Positions 17,153 through 25,848 of a stretch of DNA of 64,000 bases are shown here, one piece after another. The position numbers and the translations under genes are program-made. The first letter of the stretch is position 1; every line of letters begins with the position of its first letter. Origin of the DNA: an uncultured Paraprevotella sp. Lineage in GTDB: Bacteria; Bacteroidota; Bacteroidia; Bacteroidales; Bacteroidaceae. Location of the stretch: assembly GCA_944320765.1 (NCBI GenBank), contig CALUIS010000011.1:36359-100358 (forward strand), read 5' to 3'. The notes beneath the pieces are model-generated. The model did not search any database, was not told the DNA's origin, and worked only from the letters and a program-made list of their open reading frames with translations.

Positions 17153-18397
17153 TTATCTAACTTTCAACCTGTCCTTCGTTCTGAATTCATTCATGTTCGA
17201 AACGATGACAGTCTCTCCGGGCTGAATGCCCTCCACGACCTCGACATACAGCGAACTGCTCTCACCGAGAAGCACCGTACGCTTTTCAGCTTTGCCGTCA
17301 TTGACAATCCAAAGCTGATACTCACCGGGGCCGGAATAGTAAGCCCTGTTCGGTATCATGACGGCATTCTCTTTTATGGAAGTCACCACATATACATCAG
17401 CCCTAAGTCCGGGGCGCAAGATTTGGTTAGAAGCATCGTCCAGAACTACAGTAAAACTCATTTTCCCGTTGGATATCGAAGGGACGATGTTCGCCACGCT
17501 ACCGGAAAGAGACACGCTTCCGACCTTCACCTCCACACGGCTCCCGGCATTGAACTGCCCCGCGTAACTGTCTGAAATTTCCGCTTTGACTTTGAACCTG
17601 CTCAAATCCGACAACACGGCCAACTGTTCCCCTTGGGCCACACCGGCTCCGATAGCCTCGTTCACCCACGACAAGGTGGCATCGAAAGGCGCAAGCACGC
17701 GCGCATCGCCGAACTCCTTCTGCTTGAGAGACAGATTCCGCTCCGCAATGCCGAATTCGAGTTCATTGACTTTCAGGGTGGACTTCACAATCTTCTTCTT
17801 GTTCTCATAGTTCAACTTCAACTGCTCAAACTGGAGTCTCGCCACTTCATAGTCCAGTTCCCGCTGCCGCACCATGTCCTCGGTGCTGGCCCCAATGCTG
17901 TCGAGATAATGCTCGTTGGCCATCAGCACCTTCATCCGCTTCAGGCGCATGTCATCCACGGCCACCTGTTTCTCCAGCTCGCTGATTTCGCTGGCGGCTT
18001 CCGTGCGGAACTGCTCCAACTTATATTTCTGGATTTCCACGGCATCCATCTCCGCCTGCAGGTTGACGTTGGCCGAAGACAAGTCCAGTCTGAGAATCGT
18101 ATCACCTTTGTGTACCTGTTCACCTGATTTTTTATAGACCTCCAATATCTTCGTGGCGATGGGCGACGTGAGGGTCTCTTCATAGAAAGGCGCGACCGTC
18201 CCCGTGGCCCCTACGGAAACTTCCAACGTCCCTTTCGACGCTTCCGCCACATCGACAGACGCCAGACTGATTCCCGGCCGCACAACATTCGCGATTACGA
18301 CCGCCACGACGACAAGACAAGCGGCCGATACCACCATCCGTACATATCTCTTTATTTTTCTCTTTCGCTTTTCCGTTGCTGACAATTCCCTATCCAT
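17153..18397 (-). CDS. Periplasmic adaptor of a MacAB/TolC-type efflux system (HlyD/MacA family)
   Basis: A 414-residue membrane-fusion protein. A basic N-terminus leads into one transmembrane helix (about 20-41). Then come a lipoyl-like half (VSVGATGTVAPFYEETLTSP), a long coiled-coil hairpin (about 100-220, rich in E, K and Q), the second lipoyl half (ARVLAPFDATLSWVNEAIGAG) and beta-barrel/membrane-proximal domains. It should bridge the ABC permeases in the inner membrane and the TolC-like channel. It is the last gene of the five-gene operon, 9 bases after the TolC gene. The substrate (drug, peptide or lipid) is unknown. Confidence 0.9.
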   Translation of the reverse strand: MDRELSATEKRKRKIKRYVRMVVSAACLVVVAVVIANVVRPGISLASVDVAEASKGTLEVSVGATGTVAPFYEETLTSPIATKILEVYKKSGEQVHKGDTILRLDLSSANVNLQAEMDAVEIQKYKLEQFRTEAASEISELEKQVAVDDMRLKRMKVLMANEHYLDSIGASTEDMVRQRELDYEVARLQFEQLKLNYENKKKIVKSTLKVNELEFGIAERNLSLKQKEFGDARVLAPFDATLSWVNEAIGAGVAQGEQLAVLSDLSRFKVKAEISDSYAGQFNAGSRVEVKVGSVSLSGSVANIVPSISNGKMSFTVVLDDASNQILRPGLRADVYVVTSIKENAVMIPNRAYYSGPGEYQLWIVNDGKAEKRTVLLGESSSLYVEVVEGIQPGETVIVSNMNEFRTKDRLKVR

Positions 18398-18406
18398 ACG
18401 TCCCCG

Positions 18407-19885
18407 CTATCTTTTATATTCGTAATCATAAACAATGTCTGTCCCCTTCTCAAAATCGAAGAGGGTGATATATCTCAGGTTATAATAATAGTACCAGGAC
18501 AAATACAACTGGTAGATGTAGTTCCGCCGGGCATCGTCCTTCTCCTGCTCGGCATAGTTGAGGTCGGTGACGCTGATGTCCCCGACGGCAAACCGGTTCA
18601 AGGCGATATGGTAACGTTCCTGTGCCACCGATTCGGCTTCCCGGTAGATCTTTGCCAACTCCTGCTGGTCCAGGAAGTTTTCCGCCAGAATCCGTACTTT
18701 CTCGTCAAACTCGCGCTCCTCCCGTTCGGTTTTGTTCACGGTCAGCTCATAATCCGCCTTGGCCTGGATATAATTCCCCTTCCTTTTCCCCCAGTCGAGA
18801 ATGGGGATGCTGATGCCAATCTGGGCCACCTGCCTGTTATCAAGATGGGTATAAGTCCTGGCAAAGGTGGGATGACTGCCCGTCGTGCCCACTGACAGAT
18901 TCAGGTTTACATCCGGCAACCGTTCCCGTTTCATCTTGGCCACATTGGCTTCAGCCTCTATCAGCCTGATTTTAAGGTTGTCGTATATCGGATTGTTCTC
19001 GTACGCCTTCCGTCGGACATCCTCTATACCGACGGCAGATATCTTCTTCAGTTCCGGCACGACCGGAAAGATTTCGATGCTGTCGGCCAGCCCGAGATAA
19101 ATCTTCAGCGCATTCATTTTCTCGAGATAGTCATTCTCTGCCGTAAGGACATTGGCATTGGCGTTCAGAAGGCCTACCCTCAGCTGCATCAGGTCGCTGC
19201 CGGAGATGGTTCCGATTTTCTCCTTCCCGCAAGCCGCCTTATACAGCTCGGAAGCATTCCGCCGGTTCTGACGGGCATTCTCGAGGTTGGACATCGAGGT
19301 CAGCAGGTCGAAATAGCAGGACACGGTCGAAATGTTCACGTTCTCAAGATTGGCCACATACTCCGACTTGCTCTTCTCGAACCTCAGCGGCTCGATCTTC
19401 TTCTGCCACTTGTAGGGATTATAGGCAAACAGGGGTTGCGACAAGGTGACCGAAAACGGGACGGCCAGGAAACTCCCCGTCCCGCCGGCACCGAGTTGGT
19501 CCATCCGCTCGAGATTGGACTCCAGATAAATCTCACCTCCGGTAAACGGTATGACCTGCCTCACGGTAAGCCCCAAATACTCGCTCAAATAATTGTTGGG
19601 AATGAATTTGTACGAGCCGTCCTCCTGCTGGTACGAATTCAGCTGCCTGTTCAGCGAGGGCAATGTCCCGGAAAACGAGATACCCGGCAGCCTGTCAGCC
19701 TTATAGTTCCGGAAAGTCCAATACGCCTTCAGCATATTGTTCCGGCTCTCCATCGATGCCACCGACTGGGCTTGCCCGAGCGCCATGGCCTCTTCAATCG
19801 TCAGGCGCAGCTGCCGTTCCTGTGCCGAGAGCCGGAACGCCAAGACACTCAGACATACTATAATCCACAGACCTTTCATATTCAT
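18407..19885 (-). CDS. TolC-family outer-membrane efflux channel
   Basis: A 492-residue outer-membrane protein with a signal peptide (IIVCLSVLAFRLSAQ). It has the two-fold repeated helical hairpin pattern of TolC channels (NLENARQNRRNASELYKAAC and a related C-terminal half with VAQERYHIALNRFAVGDISV). The ATG at 19885 overlaps the stop of the upstream permease as ATGA; a second ATG at 19879 is possible. It provides the exit duct for the tripartite pump. Next in line is the adaptor gene. Confidence 0.9.
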   Translation of the reverse strand: MNMKGLWIIVCLSVLAFRLSAQERQLRLTIEEAMALGQAQSVASMESRNNMLKAYWTFRNYKADRLPGISFSGTLPSLNRQLNSYQQEDGSYKFIPNNYLSEYLGLTVRQVIPFTGGEIYLESNLERMDQLGAGGTGSFLAVPFSVTLSQPLFAYNPYKWQKKIEPLRFEKSKSEYVANLENVNISTVSCYFDLLTSMSNLENARQNRRNASELYKAACGKEKIGTISGSDLMQLRVGLLNANANVLTAENDYLEKMNALKIYLGLADSIEIFPVVPELKKISAVGIEDVRRKAYENNPIYDNLKIRLIEAEANVAKMKRERLPDVNLNLSVGTTGSHPTFARTYTHLDNRQVAQIGISIPILDWGKRKGNYIQAKADYELTVNKTEREEREFDEKVRILAENFLDQQELAKIYREAESVAQERYHIALNRFAVGDISVTDLNYAEQEKDDARRNYIYQLYLSWYYYYNLRYITLFDFEKGTDIVYDYEYKR

Positions 19886-21057
19886 TCCTCCTTCAGCAAT
19901 TCCGCAGGCTTCATGCCGAATACCTTAAAGGCCGGATACAACGCACACAGAACGGACAGTGCCAGGGTCAGCACGACAGTAAACCCGACGACCGGCAATG
20001 ATGTCTCCCACGGGAAACTAAGCAAAATGACAATGATTCCGGAAATGGAAGATAAGCCGGTGATTAAGACGTTCTGCAGAATCACCAAGTTCATAACACT
20101 TCTCCTGGAGGCACCGCAAGCCATGCGCAAAGCGAGTTCACGCTTCCGCTCCTCCACATCCATCAGGTTGATACCGACCGTACCGATGAGCGTGAACAGC
20201 AAGAGAAACAAGGCGGGAATACCCACTGCAATAAGCTGGATAATGGAACTTTCCATACTGGCTTTCTCCCCCTCATACAACAGGGTCAGATAAGGGTCCG
20301 ACTGATTGCCGGGTATCGCCCGGTTCCATTCAAGGTAGAAGTCGTTGACAAAATCATCTTCATATCCCGGCTTGACCCGTGCGGCCAGTTCTTCATATAC
20401 TCCTGTCGGTCCCATAAATGAAAAAGGAAGGACGATACAAGGAAGCGCCTCCTCCAGAGCGGCTTCCTTTACTCCGGATACAATACCTGTAATCGAATAA
20501 GCCTGTCCCCTCCAATATACAATTTTTCCCACCGGATTCTCGAGTCCAGACGCAGCGGCCAACTGCTCTGTAATCACAGCCGGGGCCAAGCCATTCACCC
20601 GTTCACCGTCACGGAACCATCGCCCCCGTGTAATATCCAGTTTGAATACCCCCTCTGCCGCTTCATCAGCCACCTTATAATGAGCATAGACTTTTTTTCC
20701 TGAAGCAAAAGAGACAGAATCAGCCCAGTAGTTCTTTGCAGGTCTTTGATAAGGTAGAATCTGCAAGCATTCACTGATACCCTCTACGTAAGGTTTCTTT
20801 TCGAGTTTTTCCTTTACAGCATCCATTGCTTCCGCTGATTTTACAAAAGCCTGCCCGTCATGATTTTTGTTGACCAAATATCCAAAACCGATTACGTTGT
20901 CCACGTCCAACATTCCCGGCGACCGGTAACTTCTGAACAAATCCAACGTTACCGCCAAAGAGACGGACAATGCGATAAACACCAAAACTTGCTCAAATAT
21001 CACTGCCGTAAACTTTTTCTTCTGGTTATACAGCATGGTCAATATATGCTTGATCAT
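19882..21057 (-). CDS. ABC transporter permease, MacB/FtsX type (second copy)
   Basis: A 391-residue inner-membrane protein with one N-terminal transmembrane helix, a large periplasmic domain, and three C-terminal helices around LIGTVGINLMDVEERKRELALRMACGASRR. The ERKRE...GA segment is the cytoplasmic coupling motif of MacB/FtsX permeases. It overlaps the upstream permease by 4 bases and the TolC gene by 4 bases. With its neighbour it probably forms a heterodimeric MacB-like mechanotransmission pump. Base composition is lower in GC than the surrounding genes. Confidence 0.88.
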   Translation of the reverse strand: MIKHILTMLYNQKKKFTAVIFEQVLVFIALSVSLAVTLDLFRSYRSPGMLDVDNVIGFGYLVNKNHDGQAFVKSAEAMDAVKEKLEKKPYVEGISECLQILPYQRPAKNYWADSVSFASGKKVYAHYKVADEAAEGVFKLDITRGRWFRDGERVNGLAPAVITEQLAAASGLENPVGKIVYWRGQAYSITGIVSGVKEAALEEALPCIVLPFSFMGPTGVYEELAARVKPGYEDDFVNDFYLEWNRAIPGNQSDPYLTLLYEGEKASMESSIIQLIAVGIPALFLLLFTLIGTVGINLMDVEERKRELALRMACGASRRSVMNLVILQNVLITGLSSISGIIVILLSFPWETSLPVVGFTVVLTLALSVLCALYPAFKVFGMKPAELLKEE

Positions 21058-22268
21058 AAGTCCCTCCCTTTTAGTTCTGCAGCTATGTTTTTATTCGCAA
21101 TACGGTATGCCGGAATTCCACCGGAAACCAAGGCAAACAGCAACGCCAGTATCAAAGTGACCGCCGATACGGAGAAATCCAAGCTGATACCGGACAAGAC
21201 CGATACGGCATTGCGACTTGTGTACAACAATCTGTCAATCAGCGATATCACCGGCCTTACAAAGATAAGGGCAAGGACGTAACCTATCAGTGAAAGCAAG
21301 ACATTTTCCGAGATGATTTGCCCAAAAGCCTGCCACTTGGTCGCGCCAAGCGCCCGCTTAATGGCAACCTCCGTAGCCGAAGCATACACTTTGGCCGAAC
21401 TGAGCGTCATGATGTTCAATGCCGGAATCAAGATGAGCAACAACAAGATGGCGACAGCCCCGTAATTGAACATGTTTCCCCCGACGTATTTGAACTTGGC
21501 CTCCTGCAACGTCAGGACATCATCTTTCCTGATGTCAACATCTATACCTTTGGCCTGATAATATTGCGTCAAGGCATGTTTCAGGTTTTCCTGCATTTCA
21601 TTTACCGGGACTTTTTTGTCAAAAAGGATATTGATTGAATAGCATTCCCCGTATGACGGCATGAACTTGTTATATCGATCTGAGACCCATATGACGACCT
21701 TCTCAAATGGATTCTGAAGGAAAGAAAAATCCTGCACGACCCCGACAACGGTATATTCCGTCTCTTGGATTGTCATTTTCTTCCCGAGAGGGTCACCGGG
21801 AAAACTCCTGTCGGCAAAACTTTTCGTAATGACCGCCTGGGGAATAGCATCCTCCGTAAACGGCCTGCCCGAAACGAAATCAAACTCATTGATTTCAAAA
21901 TGGGAGCTGCTCACAAAGCCCACGCTTGCCATTCTTACCCTTCCGTTGGCAAATACCAGCGTTTCTTCCGTATTGCTGATACTGTAACCGGCCGCCCCTG
22001 GTAACGCCAACACAAACCGTTCTATATCCTGCGTCTCTATCCCATCAATTTCATCCCCATTTTTATCCGTAAACCACGCCCCCAATCTAATTTCATTTTC
22101 TGCATTCACGAACGGGCGGGCATCGCTTCTTACCAATTTGGCCGTAGTCAACAACAGGATGATTAGCGTAAATGCCACCGCCATACCAAGAATATAAAAA
22201 GTGGAATATAGTTTATCATTCCACGCGCTGCGTGCCGCATTCCTTATGTATGTCAAGACCATCTTCAT
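21054..22268 (-). CDS. ABC transporter permease, MacB/FtsX type (first copy)
   Basis: A 404-residue protein with the same layout as the next gene: transmembrane helix 1 (TFYILGMAVAFTLIILLLTT), a periplasmic MacB-PCD-like domain, then three C-terminal helices with the coupling motif SATEVAIKRALGATKWQAFG. It starts 18 bases after the ATPase gene and overlaps the second permease by 4 bases (ATGA). Two diverged permeases and one ATPase imply a heteromeric transporter. Confidence 0.88.
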   Translation of the reverse strand: MKMVLTYIRNAARSAWNDKLYSTFYILGMAVAFTLIILLLTTAKLVRSDARPFVNAENEIRLGAWFTDKNGDEIDGIETQDIERFVLALPGAAGYSISNTEETLVFANGRVRMASVGFVSSSHFEINEFDFVSGRPFTEDAIPQAVITKSFADRSFPGDPLGKKMTIQETEYTVVGVVQDFSFLQNPFEKVVIWVSDRYNKFMPSYGECYSINILFDKKVPVNEMQENLKHALTQYYQAKGIDVDIRKDDVLTLQEAKFKYVGGNMFNYGAVAILLLLILIPALNIMTLSSAKVYASATEVAIKRALGATKWQAFGQIISENVLLSLIGYVLALIFVRPVISLIDRLLYTSRNAVSVLSGISLDFSVSAVTLILALLFALVSGGIPAYRIANKNIAAELKGRDL

Positions 22269-22286
22269 TTCTCGCTACTGTTTGGT

Positions 22287-22976
22287 TTATTGTTTTGCCT
22301 CCTTGATGACATCCGTTATCTTCCCATCGTTCATGGTTACCATGACGGAAGCCTCAGCAGCCAGCGCTGCATCATGAGTCACCATCACCACCGTCATCCC
22401 TTCCGCATTAAGTTCCAACAGCAAGTCCATGATTTCACGCCCCATACGACTGTCCAGATTTCCCGTAGGCTCGTCAGCCAAAAGCACGTGAGGATGCGCC
22501 ATCATGGCCCGGGCTATCGCCGCCCGTTGGCACTGACCACCCGAAAGTTGGGAAGGAAAATGTTTCATACGGCTTCCCAATCCCACTTTCTCCATGATAG
22601 AAACGGCACGCTCCCTCACCTCTTTTGATGGTAGATTTTCGCGGCTGTAAAGCATTGGAAGTTCCACATTCTGCAAAATATTCAGGCTCGGAATCAGATG
22701 GAAGCTTTGGAAAATGAAACCGAACTTCTCATTCCTCAACCGGGAAAGTTCCTTGTCGGTCATATGGCCCGTATCTGTCCCCTCTATGCGTATGGTTCCC
22801 TTCGTCGGGGTGTCCAAATGCCCGATGATGTTCAGCAAAGTAGATTTACCACATCCGGATGGACCCATAATGGACACAAAGTCCCCTTTCCTCACATGCA
22901 GACTGACCCCATTAAGGGCAAAAGTCTCAATTTCATCGGTCGAGAATACCTTGTAGATGTTTTCAAGCTCTATCAT
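22287..22976 (-). CDS. ABC transporter ATP-binding protein, MacB/LolD type
   Basis: This 229-residue ATPase drives the operon's permeases. Walker A is GPSGCGKS, the signature is LSGGQ, Walker B with catalytic Glu is VLLADEPTGNLDS, and the H-loop is VMVTHD. The DEPTGNLDS form is typical of the MacB/LolD/FtsE group. The ATG at 22976 is chosen; an in-frame TTG at 22985 is the alternative. It is the first gene of the efflux operon, with a -7 element about 210 bases upstream, so the transcript has a long leader. Confidence 0.93.
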   Translation of the reverse strand: MIELENIYKVFSTDEIETFALNGVSLHVRKGDFVSIMGPSGCGKSTLLNIIGHLDTPTKGTIRIEGTDTGHMTDKELSRLRNEKFGFIFQSFHLIPSLNILQNVELPMLYSRENLPSKEVRERAVSIMEKVGLGSRMKHFPSQLSGGQCQRAAIARAMMAHPHVLLADEPTGNLDSRMGREIMDLLLELNAEGMTVVMVTHDAALAAEASVMVTMNDGKITDVIKEAKQ

Positions 22977-23188
22977 AATAAGCAAGTTTTATGGTACATT
23001 TTTTATGCTACGATGGACAACATATCCAATAGTCTATAATCTGATGCAACGGATAAATTATCTTCCGACACGGAGTCTCCTTATAGAAATAATCTTTGGT
23101 GCAGTTCCCCAAAGTCAAACCTGCACTTACAGCTATAAAAAACCGAACTAAAGCAAATACCCCCTTTCATCAAAACGTTCATTTTTGA

Positions 23189-23196
23189 CAAAGATA
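23189..23196 (-). promoter_or_regulatory. -7 element for the efflux operon
   Basis: The minus strand reads TATCTTTG, a strong TAnnTTTG match. No -33 was found at the usual distance. The predicted leader to the ATG at 22976 is about 205 bases. Confidence 0.5.
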
Positions 23197-23441
23197 CAAA
23201 TTCCCCCCCTCTAAAAATAAAATTTTTGAAGCAAATATTAGCACTTCCACGTCAACCCAACCATAAAACACAAGAATACCATTTGACACCGTTTGCCGGG
23301 TTTTACGAACAAAAAGTAAGAAAAACGGCGCAAACGCTCCCCGCCGGAATCCACAAAAAGCACCGGAAAATCCGTTTTCCCGCACAAAAAAATGACAGAA
23401 CCCGCTTTTTCCGGCCATTTTCTCCGCACCACCGACGATTT

Positions 23442-23497
23442 CTTTGCGGCAAGAAATTTTCGTCTTTGCTGAAAGAAATAAATTTCTTGCCGCAAAG
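23442..23497. repeat. Perfect 18-bp inverted repeat
   Basis: Left arm CTTTGCGGCAAGAAATTT (23442-23459) and right arm AAATTTCTTGCCGCAAAG (23480-23497) are exact complements separated by 20 bases. No T-tract follows on either strand, so it is not a typical terminator. It could be a recombinase or regulator site, a folded RNA, or a remnant of a small mobile element. Confidence 0.75.
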
Positions 23498-23742
23498 CGG
23501 AGCGGAAAGTTCCGATTTCCATACAAATTTGTCCGCAAGAAGGAAAATAGCAGACAAAAACCGCGTTCTCCGCCGCTATTTGGGAGAAAAAACGAGCGGA
23601 TTTCCAAAAACAAAATGTCTGCGCAAACGGCCTTCCCGCTTACCGTCCCGGACTGCCTTTGCGGACAAGCCGCCCTCCGCCCCGTCCGGAAGAAAGCGTT
23701 CCGCCCCGCATGGCGGCAAAACGCCAGAATCCCGACGCGCGA

Positions 23743-23792
23743 GAATCGCGTATTTGCAGCCGCCCCTTGCCCCAGCCCCAAATACGCGATTC
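23743..23792. repeat. Perfect 14-bp inverted repeat
   Basis: GAATCGCGTATTTG (23743-23756) pairs exactly with CAAATACGCGATTC (23779-23792) across a 22-base C-rich loop. It is the second long palindrome in this gene-free stretch and has no terminator-like tail. Confidence 0.7.
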
Positions 23793-23891
23793 CCGGAAAC
23801 CCGGAAGTGACATTCTGAAAACTTTCATCTCTGCCACGATTCCCCTCCCCCGATTCAATTCAAGTTCATTTTGCGGTTATCCTCCTTATAT

Positions 23892-23936
23892 TGGCAAGCA
23901 AACGTCTTGCAGTTCATTTCTCATATACTTGCCAAG
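23892..23936 (-). terminator. Weak hairpin downstream of abiEii, possible terminator
   Basis: TTGGCAAG (23892-23899) pairs with CTTGCCAA (23929-23936), just beyond the abiEii stop on the minus strand. The 29-base loop is long and the tail is AT-rich rather than a T-run, so the call is tentative. Confidence 0.3.
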
Positions 23937-23962
23937 ACTTTTATAAACATACTACTGATAGA

Positions 23963-24895
23963 CTACTCCGCATCAAAGAGTAATTCAAGCTTGGCTGCTT
24001 CGTCCTTCAGTTTCCGTGGATTCTGTTTCGCCAACTTAACAAGATTGGCGAGTTTCCATCTTACAGACGGGTAATCCTTGAAATATTCAAACTCATATCC
24101 TTCCCATTCCGGCTCGCCCAGTTCAAAACCGACCAAAAACCTCTTGTCATCATCAGTCATCAATCGGTTGACTTCGGTTATCAGTTTAATCCTTGTTTCT
24201 TCAAACTCCTCGTATGAGAAAGAAATGTCTGTCATACCGTCAAATTGGTTTGCCATTGCCTCATGTTGGTCAATGAGTCTCGGGACAAACGATTCATGGA
24301 TAGGCCGGTCGCTGCCAAGCAGGTTGAAGATAAGTCCTTCCCTGCAATCTGCCATCGGCAAATCCATATACGTCACATCAAACAGGTCGCGAGGATGTTG
24401 ACGGGAAAGAGCCGCCGCAATCTTCCCGCCATATAGCTGTGTCAGCGGTACTATATCGGCCTCACAATAGAGTCCGAACTCCTCTTGCGCCTTATCGCTC
24501 AGTGGCATGGTTACTGCCTCGCCACCGACAAGACCTCGCTTTGTTTGGTTTACCTCCACCTTGACTTGCTTGCCTCGGTACTCGCAAAGCAATTTGCAAA
24601 TGTCGTACTTAGGCACGATATGCATCCCTTTGAAAGCCTTTTCAGCTTTCTCTTTGATGGATTTCAAGTGCAGGTTGATGTCTTTCAAGCTTTGGTTTCT
24701 GTCTGCCAATGGAGTATATGTCAGGTCAATATCAACCGAATAGCGAGGTAAGTTCTTAAGAAAAAGGTTGATGGCTGTACCGCCATGTACGGCAAACACA
24801 CCCTCTTCCATAACTATTGGCATCAGCCGTAACAGAAGTTCCACTTTCTGAGCGTATATCTGTGTATTGGCGTTGTTCCTATTCATATTCTGCAA
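23963..24895 (-). CDS. abiEii: AbiEii/AbiGii-type nucleotidyltransferase toxin
   Basis: A 310-residue nucleotidyltransferase-fold protein. The motif VHGGTAINLF followed by RYSVDIDLTY supplies the GG and DxD residues that bind NTP and metal. A helical region with YGGKIAAALSRQHPRDLFD follows, as usual in this family. AbiE systems are toxin-antitoxin pairs that also act in abortive phage infection; the toxin transfers nucleotides to RNA targets. It overlaps the end of the antitoxin gene by 17 bases. An ATG three codons in (24886) is an alternative start. The pair is more AT-rich than the rest of the window, consistent with horizontal acquisition. Confidence 0.9.
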   Translation of the reverse strand: MQNMNRNNANTQIYAQKVELLLRLMPIVMEEGVFAVHGGTAINLFLKNLPRYSVDIDLTYTPLADRNQSLKDINLHLKSIKEKAEKAFKGMHIVPKYDICKLLCEYRGKQVKVEVNQTKRGLVGGEAVTMPLSDKAQEEFGLYCEADIVPLTQLYGGKIAAALSRQHPRDLFDVTYMDLPMADCREGLIFNLLGSDRPIHESFVPRLIDQHEAMANQFDGMTDISFSYEEFEETRIKLITEVNRLMTDDDKRFLVGFELGEPEWEGYEFEYFKDYPSVRWKLANLVKLAKQNPRKLKDEAAKLELLFDAE

Positions 24896-25640
24896 GTTCT
24901 TTGGGTATGGTCATATTATATTTGGCGATATATTTCCCAGTAGGCACTACCATGTATCGGGATGTGCCCAATATTACAGAATCCAATTTTAAAGCCTGGA
25001 ACCAAGGATGGGCAGCTTTTTCTGCCATATAGACAAACAGTCGTTTCACTTTTTGCGAGGTGCATGATTCAAGCAGCGACTGTACCAGTTTAGGGCGGAG
25101 CGTTGTCAGACTCTCCATGATGTAATATATATCCAGCAGGGAGGAAGCTGCATCCGACAGATGAAGGCACTCCAAAAAAGCCCTCTCAGGAGAGGAAACG
25201 AGCAGGCTGCCACCATCAACAGCCATAGGCTCGACAGCCTTCAAGCCTGGGCCAAGGAAAGAGGTAGTCATGTACTTGACAGCCATGTCCCATTCCCCTT
25301 GAACAATCCAGGAGGGCAATTTGTTTTCCTTGTCGGTAAACAGATAGGCATTAGGCTTTCCGAGGGAAAGATAATGTGAGTACCCCCGAAGTTCCAAAGC
25401 CGTATAAGCACCCACGATGCATTGCTTGCCAAGTTGAGAATTATAGGCAGCCACAACTTGTAATAATGACGGTGACATGCCTTTCAAGGCATAAACCCCC
25501 TTGGAGATGCGTGTCAGCCATCCTCTTTTCATATATGAATGCTGTTCTTTGGCATTAAGCCCTTGCCTTGTGAGCCAATCCCCGAAGAATAATGCCTCAT
25601 GCGGATGGGTTTCCAATATCTGCTGTATTTTTGTTGCCAT
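24879..25640 (-). CDS. abiEi: AbiEi-type antitoxin / transcriptional repressor
   Basis: A 253-residue protein starting at the ATG at 25640; in-frame codons further upstream overlap the promoter. The N-terminal 55 residues form a winged helix-turn-helix (FFGDWLTRQGLN...YMKRGWLTRISKGVYAL), followed by an AbiEi-like C-terminal domain (SPERAFLECLHLSDAASSLLDIYYIMESL). AbiEi antitoxins repress their own promoter and neutralise AbiEii without direct protein binding (type IV). It is the first gene of the pair. A complete promoter lies just upstream. Confidence 0.88.
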   Translation of the reverse strand: MATKIQQILETHPHEALFFGDWLTRQGLNAKEQHSYMKRGWLTRISKGVYALKGMSPSLLQVVAAYNSQLGKQCIVGAYTALELRGYSHYLSLGKPNAYLFTDKENKLPSWIVQGEWDMAVKYMTTSFLGPGLKAVEPMAVDGGSLLVSSPERAFLECLHLSDAASSLLDIYYIMESLTTLRPKLVQSLLESCTSQKVKRLFVYMAEKAAHPWFQALKLDSVILGTSRYMVVPTGKYIAKYNMTIPKELAEYE

Positions 25641-25677
25641 ATTCGCATTTATTATGAGTTTAACGATAAATTCTAAG

Positions 25678-25709
25678 CAAAAATACCATTCCCCACCCAA
25701 ACCACCAAA
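25678..25709 (-). promoter_or_regulatory. Complete Bacteroidetes promoter for abiEi-abiEii
   Basis: On the minus strand TTTG (25706-25709) and TATTTTTG (25678-25685) are 20 bases apart, exactly the expected -33/-7 layout. The ATG at 25640 lies about 32 bases past the predicted transcript start. AbiEi would be expected to bind here. Confidence 0.7.
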
Positions 25710-25848
25710 TATTCTAAGATGCCTCTAAAGTACAACTGTATTCAAGCATTGACTTACCTCACACGCTTCTGGTACAGGCAGGGCTTCCGCCATAGCCGCA
25801 TTTGCCTGCATATCCGTATCTTTACGCATGTTCTTCCCGAGAATACTA

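Larger units (their letters stand above)
22977..23962. other. Non-coding stretch of about 1 kb with two large inverted repeats
   Basis: No reading frame here looks like a protein. The overlapping frames on both strands encode low-complexity basic sequence (K, R, F, P) with no recognisable motif and they shadow each other. What can be supported is the efflux-operon -7 element at 23189-23196, two perfect inverted repeats (23442-23497 and 23743-23792), and a weak 8-bp inverted repeat (23892-23936) just beyond abiEii. Much of 23240-23640 is A-rich and patchy in composition, unlike the flanking genes. Confidence 0.6.

Noticed and set aside
23179..23946. Several overlapping frames of 60-200 codons on both strands.
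   Set aside because: They encode basic, low-complexity sequence, overlap each other on both strands and share no recognisable motif. The two palindromes better describe the region.
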